Below are positions 33,778 through 44,860 of a stretch of DNA of 64,000 bases, piece after piece (position 1 is the stretch's first letter; the number at the start of each line of letters is the position of its first letter). Source of the stretch: Ephydatia muelleri (Eukaryota; Porifera; Demospongiae; Spongillida; Spongillidae). The notes beneath the pieces are model-generated. The model saw only the letters and a program-made list of their open reading frames with translations. It ran no database searches and was not told the DNA's origin. The position numbers and the translations under genes are program-made. Location of the stretch: contig JABACO010000006.1 in NCBI GenBank assembly GCA_013339895.1, forward strand, positions 6,646,087-6,710,086, written 5' to 3'.

Positions 33778-33829
33778 TACAAGTGATGACTGTAAATGCA
33801 TTCTTTAGTATGTACAGCATACTGATACA

Positions 33830-33835
33830 AATAAA
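33830..33835 (+). terminator. Polyadenylation signal of gene D
   Basis: AATAAA 53 bp after the gene D stop codon, followed shortly by a G-rich stretch. Canonical animal poly(A) hexamer at a normal distance. Confidence 0.5.
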
Positions 33836-33847
33836 TATTGGACCAAA

Positions 33848-33990
33848 CGGGGGGGGGGGTGGGGGGGGGAGGGAATCATAAACTCTTTCGCTGGTGAAGC
33901 CAATTAATGTTACATGCAGCAGAGCCCTCCTAGTCGTGCTTCCACGTTGCCGGTGAGCATACGATTCCCCCCTCCCCCGAAACCGAAATC
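33848..33990. repeat. Right arm of inverted repeat around gene D
   Basis: G-rich run, gggaatcataaactctttcg, gaagccaattaatgttaca, cttccacgttgccggtgagc, C-run and aaccgaaatcat. This is the reverse complement of 32826-32957, with about 10-15 extra bases near 33916-33933. Confidence 0.8.
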
Positions 33991-34179
33991 ATTGTATTGT
34001 TTGCTTAATCAAGTACTGCATTTTGGTTCAATGCCGACCCAGAAAGCGTGCATGCATGCATCACTGAGCAACGTATACGTCGAGGTCTGCCGCTCTCACG
34101 TGATGGAGTATCTCAGAAATGGGCAACGATTCTTTTTGGAGCTCTTTCCATAAAACCGCTGGCTTACACACAAAAAAAA

Positions 34180-34290
34180 AGCCCTTTACTCTTCGCTAGC
34201 TTCACTTCTCTTGACTGAAGCGAGCGCAAGAGTGAAGGGCACTCTTTGCTAGCTTCACTCTTTAGCAAAAGAGTGAGGATCAATCTCTGA
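34180..34290. repeat. AGAGTGAAGGGC-type hairpins
   Basis: gccctttactcttcgct at 34180 pairs with agcgcaagagtgaagggc ending at 34239, and a second partial stem follows (ttcactctttagcaaaagag). A one-arm relative, gcccttcactcttcgctagc, occurs at 13743 and 39344. Confidence 0.6.
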
Positions 34291-34438
34291 AGAGTGACGT
34301 TCATTCCGTGGAGTTTAGTGACAAACTATTGATTGAATTTAATGATAAGAAGGGGTGTCTGATGATATTATATAGTGACGCTAGTGCAGGAGTGATGATA
34401 CTTATTGTTGAATGCATGTATCAGACTCACTTGTTTAC

Positions 34439-34515
34439 TTTGTATCTTTTACCGACGCATTGCATGATTTCGTAACCATAAATGATTTCTATCACACGTC
34501 GGTAAAAGATACTAA
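34439..34515. repeat. Hairpin repeat R2, copy 2
   Basis: Arms ctttgtatcttttaccgacg and cgtcggtaaaagatactaaa; compare 13291-13361. Confidence 0.75.
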
Positions 34516-34596
34516 ATAAGCATTGCATGACTCGAAGGTCCCTTCACTCAGCTATTACCAGTTGTCCCAATGAACGAAATGATTACCGACCGAATT

Positions 34597-34816
34597 AACT
34601 CTTCTGTGGGCAGCAGTACAATATTGTGCCGCAGCTATTGTACAAAAGCCACTTTGTTTCCTAAATTGTAAACGTTTATTGCAGTCAACAACACAATGTT
34701 CAGAGGAAAAGTTTTTTGCATGTCAAATTCGCGGTGTTGTTTACAAAGAACGTTTTACTGTAACGCGGAAACACTTCACCGCAAATAATTGGTTTCGCCC
34801 ACGAGAGAGTTAATTA
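34597..34816 (+). repeat. Dispersed repeat R1, copy 2
   Basis: Plus-strand copy sharing 'cacaatgttcagaggaaaa', 'caaattcgcggtgttgttta' and 'actgtaacgcggaaac' with 1921-2125. Short inverted ends aattaactct and agagttaatt define likely borders. Confidence 0.55.
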
Positions 34817-34989
34817 GCCGATTGTATGTTCTGTTTATTAATTAACGGATGGTGTTTGAGCTACACATACAAGAAAAGAATAAAGCGAAAGGTGTGTTGG
34901 CAAGTTACGTTCTGTTATTTGTGTACACTACCTGGCGTATTTTCATGCTATCGTTTGGTCGGGATCGCTGGTTTTGTACTATCGAACAT

Positions 34990-35040
34990 CAACTGGACTG
35001 GGAACGAGGGAACGTACGTCCGACGTTCCCAGTCCAGTTG
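34990..35040. repeat. Hairpin with 17-bp perfect arms
   Basis: caactggactgggaacg (34990-35006) and cgttcccagtccagttg (35024-35040) around a 17-bp loop. No other copy noticed. Confidence 0.85.
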
Positions 35041-35634
35041 CAAAGTCGAGACTAGGTTTTGTATCGGTCGCCCCCTCGTGTATAAAATACGGTATACGCA
35101 ATGTAGCATTACTTTGGCAGAGATGCAAAGCTCTGTTTCTTCAGTCGGAGTACAAAGTAAGGGGTCCTTTATGTTTCTTGGAATAAAAAATATCGTAGTT
35201 TTCAGCTAGGGTTTGAAAAATGATGACAGCAGTTAACTAAGTTCTAATTATAGCGCACATTCAATTTCTACCTGCATACATACCTAGCTGGGGTGTTGGA
35301 GGTGGTTTGTTGTGTGTAGGTTGTTGGAGGATTATATGAGTGTTGGGAATGTACTAGGATTATAGGTGGTGTCCGGTGTCAGGGTTGGATGTAGGGTCTT
35401 ATACTACACACTGTCTAAAATAGTCTATGAACACCACTATTCATGACCAGTGCTTGTACAGTGACTAATAGATTAAGCATTTTTGAAAAATGGGGATTGC
35501 ACTTATTTAGTAGGCCTCATCTCATTATGGCTAAGCCTATTTGATAGCTCACACCCTGCCAGATATGGTTTAAAAACCTTATTGCTGTGAGATAAAACAT
35601 TGTGGCAGTATAAAGTGGTAAAGTTCAAAGTAAA

Positions 35635-36131
35635 TTGAGTGTGGGTGGTACTGTTGTACACTTGTCGTTGGGTACATCGCAAAAAAAAACCTCAAAAAAA
35701 CAAGGAATGGTTGCTGAAGTAACTGGCATTGGTCATAAAAGAAAATTTAAGGTAAAATGGAGTGACGGCATGCAAAAAGAAGAGACAGCGCGAGGGTTAG
35801 CAATACCTGGTTCTGCGAAGGCTAATGAAGGGGTAAGAAAGCGAAAGAGACGTGATGGCTCCAAACGAGTCTGAATTGAGGAAGAGGCAAAAGGGGAACT
35901 ATAGTGAAGGTGAAAACACTGAAAAAGATAGTGGGTAAGTATTTACATTTAAAACAGCATATAATGTTCCTCTTCAGCTCAATTTGCATTGTGCATAGGG
36001 ATGAAAACAGCTCTACTGGTATTGAAGAGGATGATGGGGGAAATTCAGCACAGGCTTGTGTCGCTGTAGAGACAAAGGATGTAGCAAAAACTCATTATGC
36101 TACTGTGTTGGATGTTCCAATAATTATATAG
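35635..36131 (+). CDS. Small uncharacterised two-exon ORF
   Basis: A 79-codon open frame at 35635-35874 lacks an initial ATG. It has a small beta-rich look (VAEVTGIGHKRKFKVKWSDG, SH3/chromo-like strands) and ends in a basic tail (KRKRRDG). In another frame an ATG at 35855 opens an exon to 35934 with a perfect gtaagt donor; an acceptor at 35998 joins it in phase to 35999-36131, giving an acidic protein of about 71 residues (TGIEEDDGG). The two may be one gene with a frame error, or only one may be real. Not recognised; possibly transposon-derived. Confidence 0.3.
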
Positions 36132-36459
36132 TTCCCTATTGCGAACCTTGTACTGGCAGAGGATGTATGGAAATGAATGATGCTGAATAATTATTACTAG
36201 TATTAATGAGCGCAATTGTCTGCACAGATTATATTAGTTATTGATTATTTTATTATAGTATGGTCGTTGTGTATTTGTTGCATGTAATGTTATCTGAGCA
36301 ATAAATGCAATTAACTATTCAATTAAAAATATATGTGTAATTATTGAATTTAAATAATCATTAATGTTAACTGGTTTCATGAGAATCGAGTACTTTTTAT
36401 GTCTATTTTATTGAACTCAGATTTTGGAATATTAGTCGGAAAAGCCATGTTTCTCAAAA
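36132..36459. other. AT-rich intergenic
   Basis: Very AT-rich with an AATAAA at about 36299. No coding signal. Confidence 0.5.
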
Positions 36460-36780
36460 TAGATCTTTTCTGTAACCGCTGTATTTGGAGGTGGAATAAT
36501 AAACAGGTGCATTGTAGTCAAGCAACAAGATGGTACAGGTCACGTGGCGATGGAAGCTCAATCCCAAGTGCAGGGGCGGCCCGGGCAGGTCATGACGTGT
36601 TCATTGAATAATATGCCATGGAAAGTATAAATTCCACACAGAGTGAGCTCAATACTCCAAGTGGAAGGGAGAATGCTACACGGAGAGGTGATAGCTGCGC
36701 TAACAATCAAGATCCTCTCTTTTTTTTCATGTTGTGCACTGTATTCTATTTGTATGCTCAATTCTGAATTCGGGTCCATT
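36460..36780 (+). pseudogene. Secreted family member E (last exon only)
   Basis: Starts abruptly in exon 4 with TAVFGGG and continues with the first Cys, VKQQDGTGHVAMEAQS and MTCSLN. Compared with gene B there is a GGCCCGGGC-type insertion after 'caagtgcagggg' and a one-base loss after TCSLN that ends the frame early. The former C-terminal tail (DPLFFFMLCTVFYLYAQF) is still recognisable up to 36766. Exons 1-3 are absent. It lies at the left border of duplication copy 2. Confidence 0.7.
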
Positions 36781-37483
36781 CTACTTCAAGAACTGTGATG
36801 AATAGACATAATGTATGTAGATGTCATTTCCCAGATGACCGAACTTACATGTATGTATTTTAAAGAGTGAACATTTTAACGGCGAACAGAATGTCGCTAT
36901 TGAAAATACTTTAATTGCATGCTATAATGTTTACACTTGATCATATATGGCATGTGCTCGTGTACATGTGCATGTGAGTAAGCAAAACATAAATACATTG
37001 CACGCAGTAAGGATGTGAGTGTGTGGGTGGTACCACACATGCATGTATTAGATGTGAAGTCATATATGTGTTGATTGGATAGAATTCATTCAAAAGTATA
37101 TGTGCATTAGTTAGTCCATGATTTTGTAAACAAACATCTGCCTATTGCAGTCTTGGGCAAAGCCTCAGGAGCGTAGCTTTTCTACTGATATGAATCTTAC
37201 TTGGCAAAGGGGGAGTATATCCCTTCCTCTGAATCCGCCACTGCAGCCTGAAAAAGAAAGCAGTGCATAAGTATGCTGCATGGGGCAATCAAAAGTAAAG
37301 ATGCACCTGTAGATGAATGTACTTGTTTTGAAATGTACACTGAAGAGATGGCTGTATGTGTTTCCACTGAGGTGTTTTGGGGCATATTTTCTTAGTGGTG
37401 TACCAATGCTTTAAATTTTACTTAGTGAAGTGGTAGCCTGCTCACAATGAATTTGAATATATGAAATAAAAGCCATGAGTACA

Positions 37484-38012
37484 CTAAGCTTTATTTTTAT
37501 GTTTTCTTTTTCTGCTTGTTTTTTCTAGCCTCATAGACTGTATAGTCTGGGACACACACTGAGGTAGTGTTCTTGCATGATGCACTTTAATTAGCTTCAG
37601 CACTTGGTTCACCATACTGCCATATGTCTTGTACAGTTTATTGAAGTGGGCATGTATTGCTTCAGTGCTCTGTTTTCCCATTAGCCCCACATCCAGCATT
37701 GTAAGTACTCATCCAATCACTGATGTGCACGACTAAGTTATGCAATTAACTGTCCTCTTTGTTCGTGGTCAAAATAACTGAATAATTCTTGTATGCAAAA
37801 ACCACCACTGATGTGTTAGTACTGACAATGCATGTTCTGAACATACATGTACAAAGTACACTCTTTTTCTGTTCAGTTATACAATTCTTATTGTATTCGT
37901 TGCGACAATAAAATAATGAAAAGGTTCTCTTGTATTTCTTGCAAAGACAAAGACCAGTCACTTCCTTGGTGAGTGCTTCTGTGCAATGTCAATTAGGGAT
38001 GTGCACATTGTG

Positions 38013-38050
<38 letters not shown>

Positions 38051-38645
38051 GCCTGAAAGCGAAGGTTATATATCATAATTAAGCAGCTTACATTTGTTTC
38101 ATATTACCTGCACTAACTTGTTTACATAGTTACCAATGAATGCTCCACTCTGATATTGTTGGCTGTACATTTAGAGGATCGAGAGCTGTTTCCACTCCCT
38201 TCACAAAGGGTCCCTCAGACATTGCACCCTATTTGCAGCCTCTTTGTTCCTACATGCAATAGGTATGTGCCAATCAGACCCATCACCAGGTTTGAGAATA
38301 AGGAGGTTAAAAATAGGTGCAGGTAGGCTACTGCTCCAGGTGTAAGGCTTCCAACTGCTCTTTGTATGTACATGTATCATGTCTAGAGCTGGCTGTACTG
38401 AGGGTGGCACCAAATTCCCATTGTCCTACTGCATGGACACTGACTGCTGGCAGATGTTGCAATGGAATCAGCACTGCACTTTGCTCATACAACTGCGTTG
38501 CAGTACAATGCAAGAGACTGCACCAGCATTTGCTTACACATTGGGCACATAAGCAAGTGATAGTACTTGTGTTGGGGCTAACTGTGGGTCCCCTTCTGTG
38601 ACACACAACCTTTGGTGGTGCAATAGTGTTGATATGATCAAGCAA
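37484..38645 (-). pseudogene. Decayed RING-containing transposon gene, copy 2
   Basis: Same blocks as 11664-13052: the C-terminal GKQSTEAIHAHFNKL at 37640, and the RING region at about 38550-38450. Further decayed: the RING carries a TGA where copy 1 has TGT, nine bases are deleted next to it, and the GEQG motif has become GKQS. Confidence 0.6.
38009..38050. repeat. (TG)n microsatellite, copy 2
   Basis: TG run of about 40 bp at the position matching 12185-12229. Confidence 0.85.
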
Positions 38646-38723
38646 GGCATTTGGTGTGATGCCTGGTTGTCACCCTGGTTTCTGTGGGTTGGCTCTTCTC
38701 AGTGGAGCCAGTCTTGAGTGTAT

Positions 38724-38832
38724 GGGTGCCAGCCTTGAGTGTATGGATTCCTGTGTGGTAAAATATGAGTGTGTACCTTATACATGCTCATTTTTTACCA
38801 CACACGAACCCATACACTCAAGGCTGGCACCC
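38724..38832. repeat. Foldback hairpin, copy 2
   Basis: Counterpart of 13138-13237; arms gggtgccagccttgagtgta and tacactcaaggctggcaccc, loop longer by about 10 bp. Confidence 0.7.
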
Positions 38833-39178
38833 TTGATATCATCAAGGGAGTATTTAGTGATTAAAAGGGGGTCGCCCATGTTTACTTTGTATCTCTTACC
38901 GACGCATTGATTTCATAACCATAATATTTCTATCACACGTCGGAAAAAGATAAAAAAATAAACGTTGACTCAAAGATCACTTCACTGAATCAAGTAGTGC
39001 TCGGCTATACCAGTTGTCCCAATGAACGGAATGATGACCGGCCTAATTAATTATCCGCAATTACGTAGCCTCTGCTATGTAGTGGTATTACTATATCGCT
39101 GAAAGTGTCTGTGAACGACTAGGCAACATGAGATCATTTTCACCATTGCGCGGGCTAAGCCATTGTGCACAATAAGTG

Positions 39179-39335
39179 TTTGCTGCGTTTCCGCGTTGCG
39201 GGAAAACATTCTTTGTAAACAATTCGACAAGCAAAACAAAACCCTTTCCTCTAAACAATGTGTTGTTGGCTACATGTAGAAATGTTCAAGGTTTTGACCA
39301 ACCGTTTGAGTATAGCGGCGCACACTGTAAAAAAA
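39179..39335 (-). repeat. Dispersed repeat R1, inverted copy in duplication
   Basis: Counterpart of 13575-13730 with very few differences. Confidence 0.55.
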
Positions 39336-40229
39336 AAAAAGGATGCCCTTCACTCTTCGCTAGCTTGAGTGTTGGATGTGTACTAGGATTTTCGGGTGTC
39401 AGAGTAGGAGGTATTATGTAAGGTCTTATACTGCACACTGTCTAATACAGTCTATGACGACCACTATTGTGCTGGCAAGTTGCGAATCAGTTGGCCGGGA
39501 TACAGATATGCTAACCTTTTCCAAATACACTATACGCAGCCGTACTATTATGACGCATGAACGAGAGGGAGTTTCCTTACCTTCGTGCAGACTGGTTCCC
39601 ATTCCATTATGCCAATCACATATTAACCAAATCAAAGGAATTATTATCATCAATGCGGTGCCTTCTCCGTCAGATATTGTTTAACTTGAATAATCCAATA
39701 TATATAGAAGTCCGCGCAAGTTGAGTTCATCAAATCGTGCTATCTTCAAGAGACAGCAAAGGGGAAAAACATTGATATTATGTACTAGTGCACAGTTTAC
39801 CGGATTGCTTTGGCGGTGAAATGGATCAATGTTATACGCTGACCCTGCCATAGATGTCGGCCTAAAGAAATTGCTTATAGGGGTACTGGCTAATGCTAAT
39901 GTCTATAGAGATAAGATGTCAGCCCAGTTCTAGAGATAGACCAAGAAGGAAAGCATTAATAGCATGTACGATCACGAATGGCTTCCACGATGTAAGAATA
40001 CGCTATTTGCAAACAGTTCTCACGAATTTGATTTCTTAAACATAATGAGACCTCTGTTAACGGAACATCTTTCCTTGAAACAGACAAGACAGGGAATGCA
40101 GCATTGTTTTCTATTTTCTCAATAATATTTCCTCATTGTGCTAGTATTTAAGCCATGTAGTCCTCAACCACCATCACAAGGTAACATTCAAGCTCCATAT
40201 AGCTACACGAGCAAGGAAAATCATCTAGA

Positions 40230-40883
40230 ATGCTGAAAGGACTAGCTCTGATCGCAGCTCTTATGGTCATCTCCGCCAACGCTGCTCGTGAAGCAGGTAA
40301 GCCCAATTCATGTTCTACGATGTTGCCATTTGAAGAATACCCCATTTTGCCAATTCCTTGTAGTGATGAGTGCACCATTACCAATTAGTAAGTCTTGAGT
40401 CACACCAGATATTCTTTTACGCTCAATTGCACGAAAATCTTTAATTTCAGCAATTGCGTTTCAATTCAACAATAACGCTAAGCAGGGTGCCACCATCGAA
40501 CTAATCTCACTAAAACCTGAGTCGTTTTGGGGGGAACATCTGGAAGAGGATGTGGCCAGTAACGGTGGATTCACACAAGGACAGGTCAGGCATTGATTAT
40601 CGGCAGTTGACAACTTCCTTCACTTGCATGCATGAACTATCAACGTGTGCACTTCTTCAATGTATACAAACAGATTACTGGAGTATACACTGGAACCGGA
40701 GGGAGTTTTAGGGTGGTATACCTTTCTGGGGAGGTATTTCTTGTGACTGCATCATTCGGAGGAGGGGCGAACAGCTGCATTGTAGACAAGTACGACTATG
40801 GTACTGGACGCATAGCGATGAAGGCTACATCGAAGGTGCAGGGACGTCTCATGACTTGCACCTTGAACAGCTTCGATCCTTGA
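40230..40883 (+). CDS. Small secreted protein, family member C' (duplicate of C)
   Basis: Exons 40230-40296, 40364-40387, 40451-40584 and 40674-40883, each exactly 25,601 bp after the exons of gene C. I found no difference in the coding exons, so both loci should make the same 144-residue protein. The upstream region to about 39.17 kb differs at only a handful of bases (for example two in the 5' flank near 40167-40190). Domain content and prediction are as for gene C: signal peptide, PLPI microexon, two-Cys C-terminal block. Confidence 0.85.
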
Positions 40884-42132
40884 GCAGCTGTTTACGAAAT
40901 GACAATCGCCGCATTATTGTAAATGCACTCTGTAGTGTCGTATAGGAATCAGTTTTGCTGAGCTATTCCTTAGAACATGCACTGCATGTTGCATGGATCA
41001 ATGCCGACACGCATGCATGCATGCATCAACCCGTTGCAAGAGATTAACAGACGGGTGCCATACTCCTAAACCCAGACTTTTAATTACCAATTCTCATTTT
41101 CCCTTTTCCCTCCCATTCCCAAACCGATCGATCCTGAACACCCAACGGCCCTCTCATTAACAAAAATACGACCAGAAACAAGCTAGGCCTGCATGCCAAA
41201 CGTGCAGAGCATGCAATGCTCTAGGCACTGCGGAAATCTTTGTTAAATGCTCAAAGGATTATAATATTATTATCGTTAGAAAGTGGGGGGAAAAAAACTG
41301 CTGTTAACAGTACTTAATGCGTCACCGTATAGCATATCTAATATTGAAGATATTTAGCGTCCAAGTGACAACTTTTTTTTAGTACAGCGGTCAATGCTTA
41401 ATCGCAATAAAAACTGTGACGGTTGAGGGCATAACCTTGTCATCATATCCAGAAATTCCAATACATCGAGAGGACGTCAATGCATTTTAAGTCGAAAATA
41501 CTTTTCGATTGCATCAGTGGATAGAGAAAAATCAGAAGATTGATATATATTTGCACTGAAAGGAAAAGTGTTATTTTGTCAAAGAAAAAGTAATAAGGAC
41601 CTGCGGTCGCTGTCATTACGTAATGCAGTAAGTCATGCTTTGCGTCATGAACTAGTTAACTATAATGCTTGTGCACGAGATCTAGCTCAAATACACGCGC
41701 TTCAGCCTGTCTTTGATCAGCCAACACACGTTCAATCCTGGCCCGCTTCTACTAGTACCGGTACCCTGAACGGGACAACGAACTGTTCTCGTATAAGTAT
41801 GTGTACTTATAAAAGTTATAAGTAATCTGGCATAGCATACCCTCAGCAAATAAGCGTGCATGACGCCAAATTAGCGTGTAAGTGTGTCTGATTTTTGCAG
41901 CGCCATATGGCCACGAATCAAACGTTGAAACTGGCTGATATTTCTGTTAACTGCATGCAGACATTTAATATTCAACAACCCAAAGTACACAAAATTCTGG
42001 CTGGCTGGATCTTTAGATTTATTACGGGCCTCCGGTCACACGACTCTGTCCTGCATGGAGAAACGTTTGGCAGTTTGAGCTTGCGGAGGACCTTACACAG
42101 TATACACGTGATTTTGAAGGACTCACTCCTGC

Positions 42133-42531
42133 ATGCTCTTTCGCCAGCAAATCTATAGCCAAGGGAGCGTGGGGGTGGTACAACCAGTGCATGAGGGTGT
42201 ATTCACGGTTAGCATTGCAGAAACTATCCAAATACCAGCACGATCTGGGATGTTGGTAAAGGGAAGGGTAGAGCACTCTAGCTTGTTAACAGGAAAGGAG
42301 GGATTGATAGAGCCCAACCATAAGAGCTCGAGTGGGTTGCTGATTGCTAGGAGCCTGGACACTTTTGACGGTACTAATGAAGTGAATGTCCAAATCACCA
42401 ACATTGCACCCAGGGAAGTGACACTGTACCAAGGCATGCGAGTTGCGGACTTCAGTTTGGGTCAATGCATAATGAGTATTGACAACATTCCTGTGAATCA
42501 CACAGCACTGAGATGCCCAAAGTTGATTTGA
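42133..42531 (+). pseudogene. Gypsy 2: protease-RT linker region
   Basis: About 130 codons with RQQIYSQGSVGVVQPV, IQIPARSGMLVKG and ITNIAPREVTLYQGMRVADF, typical of the beta-rich stretch between protease and RT in Ty3/gypsy polyproteins. The protease active site itself is absent. Confidence 0.65.
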
Positions 42532-42639
42532 CAGGGGCAGATCTTACCCACTCCCAGAAACGAGACTTGAAGAAATTGATAGGGGAGTTTCTGAGACTCT
42601 GTCACTGAGGGTGGTCCAACTGTCGGACATCAATGGTCA

Positions 42640-43330
42640 AGCATACTATTGTAACAAACGACCCGCCAGCTCGGGAACCGTTGAGAAGGATAACACATAT
42701 GCTTCAAGATACAGTTAAGGCAGAAGTTGAGAAGATGCTCCAACACGGTGTGATAAGGGAAAGCAGTAGCCCATGGCAATTGTGATGATCAAGAAAAAAG
42801 ATAGATTGTGGCGTTTTTGTGTAGACTTCAGAAAAGTTAATAGCATGTCCCAGAGAGATGCTTGCCCTTTACCTCGCATCGACAAATCATTGGAGGCCAT
42901 GGCCAGATCACAATTTTTCACAACTTTAAATTTGGCTTCTGGATATTGGCAGGTAGAGATCGAAGAGGCTGACCGAGTGAAGACAGCATTTTCCACTCGT
43001 GATGGGCATTTTGAATTTAATATAATGCCTTTTGGATTGACAAATGCCCCAGCCACGTTTCAAAGGCTTATGGAATGTGTGTTGGCAGGTTTGACTTATG
43101 ACCAGTGTTTAATTTACCTTGATGATATTGTAGTATTTAGTGTAATCTTTGATCAACGTTTAGAGCGTCTGAGAGCTGTGTTTCAACACCTTGACAAGGC
43201 AGGACTAAAACTGAAACCCAATAAGTGCCATTTTGCTAAAAATGAAATTCGATATCATGGCCATGTATAGTATCTAGACAAGGGATACAAGCTGACCCTG
43301 AAAAAGAACAAGTGCCATGACTTCATTTCC
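42640..43330 (+). pseudogene. Gypsy 2: reverse transcriptase
   Basis: Upstream residues (PPAREPLRR-like, then EVEKMLQHGVIRESSSPW) precede the 42773-43270 frame, with a one-base break near 42770. Palm motifs: RFCVDFRKVNS, TTLNLASGYWQV (L replaces the expected catalytic Asp), FGLTNAPATFQRLM and YLDDIVVFS. After GHV a stop at 43270 interrupts. The motif A change (D to N/L context) suggests the enzyme was already inactive. It normally makes cDNA from element RNA. Confidence 0.75.
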
Positions 43331-43519
43331 AGTGCCAAGTGACATCAAGGAATTGAGGCAATTTCTCGAACTGACAAACTACTGCCGCCGTTTCATCAAG
43401 GGTTACGCCAGCATAGCATAACCTTTGCATAAGCTGACACGGAAAACGGCAGGTGGCTACATGTGGAACACAGAATACCAAAAATGCATTTGAGCACCTC
43501 AACACCTGAAGCAGCTTTT

Positions 43520-43965
43520 AGTCAGACCCCCAATATTAGCATACCCACAATTCCATTTACCATTTATAGTTGCCTCTGATGCATCTGCTTGTGCAATAGG
43601 TGCAGTATTGAGCCAGGAACAGCAAGGAGAGGAAAAAGTAATGCCTATTGGAGTCGCCAGTTAAATAAAGCAGAACGAAACTCCTCAACGATAGAAAGGG
43701 AGGCACTAGGTGTGGTAGCAGCAATCAAAGAGTTTTTCCCATACTAGTATGGGAAAGTATTCACATTGCTCACAGACCACAATCCCCTTACCTCACTTCG
43801 TGGGTTAAAGGATACTGGAGGAAGATTGACACGTGGGCTGCTGTTTCTCCAGCAATTTGACATAACCATTAAATACCGATCTGGGAAGAGCAATGCCAAT
43901 GCTGATGGAATGTCACAACGAAGGCCAGCAGCAGAGAAGGTGGAGGTGCCTATGTTGAAAGTTGT
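43520..43965 (+). pseudogene. Gypsy 2: RNase H
   Basis: Reads VASDASACAIGAVLSQ near 43570, ERNSSTIEREALGVV-like near 43690, then LTDHNPLTSLRG and SGKSNANADGMSQR at 43766-43930. The conserved acidic residues of Ty3 RNase H are visible (SDAS, EREA, TDHN, NADG). A TAG near 43745 and small shifts break the frame. Confidence 0.7.
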
Positions 43966-44350
43966 GAATAGCATTACACACTTGGGAGATCAGCTAATGT
44001 TGAAGCGAGAAAAGGCCACAGATGAGTTTACATTGATAATCATACAGGCCATTCAAAAGGGAACACCTCTCTCTACCCATGATGATACATTCTTTCTAAG
44101 GGATGGAATTTTATGCTGCCATGCCAGGGATGTCAGTAATCTCAAAACACAGACAGTGGTACCAAAATCCTTTAGGCCACTTGTGTTTGAAATGTCGCAC
44201 AGCAGGCTGCATGGGCCATCTTGGCATACACAGAAGTTTGGAAAAATAAAGGATGGCTTCCTCTGGCCAGGTTACGAGCAAGAAATAAGGGATGCTGTTA
44301 GGAGTTGTGATTCGCAATTCACCAGTACCAGCGCCCCAAGCCACTATTAA
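43966..44350 (+). pseudogene. Gypsy 2: integrase N-terminal zinc domain
   Basis: Continues the 43766 frame: VFEMSHSRLHGPSWHTQKF gives the two His, FLWPGYEQEIRDAVRSC gives the first Cys of the H2C2 module. The second Cys region is broken near 44315. Confidence 0.6.
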
Positions 44351-44860
44351 GAGTGAACATCCCTTTCAAAGACTCTCATGGGATATAATGGGCCCACTGC
44401 CTACTACACCTCGTGGTCACAAGTATATCTTAGTTGTGACAGACTTAATCAGTAAATGGGTATAAGCATTCCCACTGTACTGCAACTGACAGTGTCACAC
44501 TGGCAAAGATCTTAGATGAATTTATTTGTCGGCATGGTGTTCCTGAGTCACTTCACAGTGACCAAGGTGTTCCTGAGTCACTTCACAGTGACCAAGGCGT
44601 TCCTGAGTCACTTCACAGTGACCAAGGTGTTCCGGAGTCACTTCACAGTGATCAAGGTGTTCCTGAGTCACTTCACAATGACCAAGGCGTTCCTGAGTCA
44701 CTTCACAGTGACCAAGGTGTTCCTGAGTCACTTCACAGTGACCAAGGTGCAAATTTTGTGAGTGAAGTAATTCGATTACTGTGCACTAACCTAGGCATCA
44801 ATCGTACACAAACATCTGCCTATCATGCTGAAGGTAATGGCCAGGTAGAACGTTTCAATT
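44345..44860 (+). pseudogene. Gypsy 2: integrase catalytic core with expanded second-Asp motif
   Basis: The first Asp lies in WDIMGPLP near 44385, followed by VVTDLISKW. A stop (W-V-stop) at about 44464 and a frame change precede TDSVTLAKILDEFICRHG. From 44539 the segment VPESLHSDQG is encoded seven times in frame before ANFVSEVIRLL, and YHAEGNGQVERF gives the catalytic Glu region near 44830-44858. One copy is the family norm, so the core is about 60 residues too long between its first and second acidic residues. Confidence 0.8.
44539..44748 (+). repeat. Seven 30-bp tandem units in integrase core
   Basis: Seven consecutive 30-bp units starting gttcctgagtcacttcacag, with 0-2 substitutions each (ggc for ggt in units 2 and 5; ccg and gat in unit 4; aat for agt in unit 5). 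The unit is 10 codons, so frame is kept. All six frames are free of stops in the array, which explains the repetitive ORFs there. Confidence 0.95.

Larger units (their letters stand above)
36487..42120 (+). repeat. Segmental duplication, copy 2
   Basis: Direct copy of 10686-16450. Compared with copy 1 it lacks about 195 bp around copy-1 positions 12500-12730, has a shortened G run (41284-41290) and several small insertions near 41.6-41.9 kb. Its right end abuts the 5'-truncated Ty3/gypsy element 2. Confidence 0.9.

Noticed and set aside
44516-44761. Frames with repeats of FLSHFTVTKV (plus) and EHLGHCEVTQ (minus)
   Set aside because: They are other-frame readings of the 30-bp integrase array; the VPESLHSDQG frame matches the element's reading before and after.
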